Of a DNA stretch of 36,208 nt, positions 35,854 to 36,208 are shown one piece after another. The notes below the pieces were generated by a model, which was not told where the DNA came from, did not search any database, and saw nothing but the letters and a program-made list of their open reading frames with translations. Each line of letters opens with the position of its first letter. The stretch's first letter is position 1. Both the position numbers and the translations under genes were made by a program. This DNA is from Planctomycetaceae bacterium (GTDB taxonomy: Bacteria > Planctomycetota > Planctomycetia > Pirellulales > UBA1268), in contig JAIXPT010000351.1 of the NCBI GenBank assembly GCA_027486095.1, forward strand, positions 1 to 36,208, given 5' to 3'.

Positions 35854-36003
35854 CGTCTCTCAGCGAACGGGACGAAGCCGTTGCGAACCAACCAACGAGG
35901 GCGAGGGGATCGGCGAACGCTCGAGGAGCATTGGGCCGCCGCGGCCCACGCGACGAGACTTTTGCCGTCCCCGAGCCCGGACCACTCCAGTCGAGGCTTG
36001 CGC

Positions 36004-36208
36004 ATGTCACTTTTTCACACCGCATGTGTTTTTCTGGCCGCCTCAGCGCTCGCGGCCTCAGCCCGCGCCGACTGGCCGCAGTTTCGCGGCGGGCCGGCGC
36101 TGAGCCACGCCCCGGCGACCACCGTCCCGCTCCAGTGGAACAACGACACCCGCATCGCCTGGCGCACGCCCCTGCCGGGCGCCGGCTGGTCGCAGCCGAT
36201 CGTGGCCG
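36004..36208 (+). CDS. Exported PQQ/BamB-like beta-propeller protein (5' part)
   Basis: The first 68 codons are present. A signal peptide (MSLFHTACVFLAASALAASA, cleaved near RA-D) is followed by DWPQFRGGPALSHAP and then RIAWRTPLPGAGWSQPIV. The WPQFRG...W(R/K)TPLPG.GWS.P pattern is characteristic of the large planctomycete family of exported PQQ-repeat (BamB-like) proteins. GAGG lies about eight bases upstream of ATG 36004. The gene runs off the window, so repeat number and extra domains are unknown. Confidence 0.85.
   Translation, partial: MSLFHTACVFLAASALAASARADWPQFRGGPALSHAPATTVPLQWNNDTRIAWRTPLPGAGWSQPIVA

Overview
The window is high-GC bacterial DNA and most likely comes from a planctomycete of the Pirellulales type. 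This is inferred from gene content: a giant surface protein whose N-terminus resembles the LEPR-XLL region, a Tat-exported Gfo/Idh/MocA oxidoreductase, a PQQ/BamB-like protein starting with a WPQFRG-type motif, several secreted proteins without known names, and many short palindromic intergenic repeats. No rRNA, tRNA, CRISPR array, prophage or transposase was seen.

Layout. 1-5276: the tail of an upstream gene with a terminator, a polytopic membrane protein, a degenerate receiver-domain protein divergent from an APH-like kinase, and a large DsbD-type thiol:disulfide interchange protein. 5277-5732: a gene-free, strongly palindromic repeat region between convergent genes. 5733-8274 (minus): purM and a Tat-exported oxidoreductase. 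8416-11774 (plus): glycogen debranching enzyme GlgX, a His-rich lipoprotein and a small exported CxxC protein. 11813-12501 (minus): an AbrB/PIN toxin-antitoxin pair with a recognisable, probably leaderless, promoter. 12624-26315 (minus): one 4563-residue gene, 38% of the window, with DUF4347, cadherin-like, MBG, RCC1, VCBS and beta-helix regions. 26501-27301 (minus): an outer-membrane beta-barrel protein. 27389-30722 (minus): a D-2-hydroxyacid dehydrogenase, an Ldh-family dehydrogenase and a PfkB sugar kinase, probably a sugar-acid catabolic operon. 30984-34509 (minus): two small unknown genes and helicase HrpB. 34720-35853 (plus): a sarcosine-oxidase-like flavoenzyme. 36004-end: the start of a BamB-like protein.

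Two things stand out. First, the giant protein contains three RCC1 blocks, each of exactly seven repeat units, and each appears to sit inside an MBG domain at the same point. Second, the intergenic spaces carry a family of hairpin repeats whose stem sequences differ but remain complementary. Several of these lie exactly at TAG stop codons, so the repeat seems to supply the stop. All functions are read from sequence motifs and remembered families; no database search was made.
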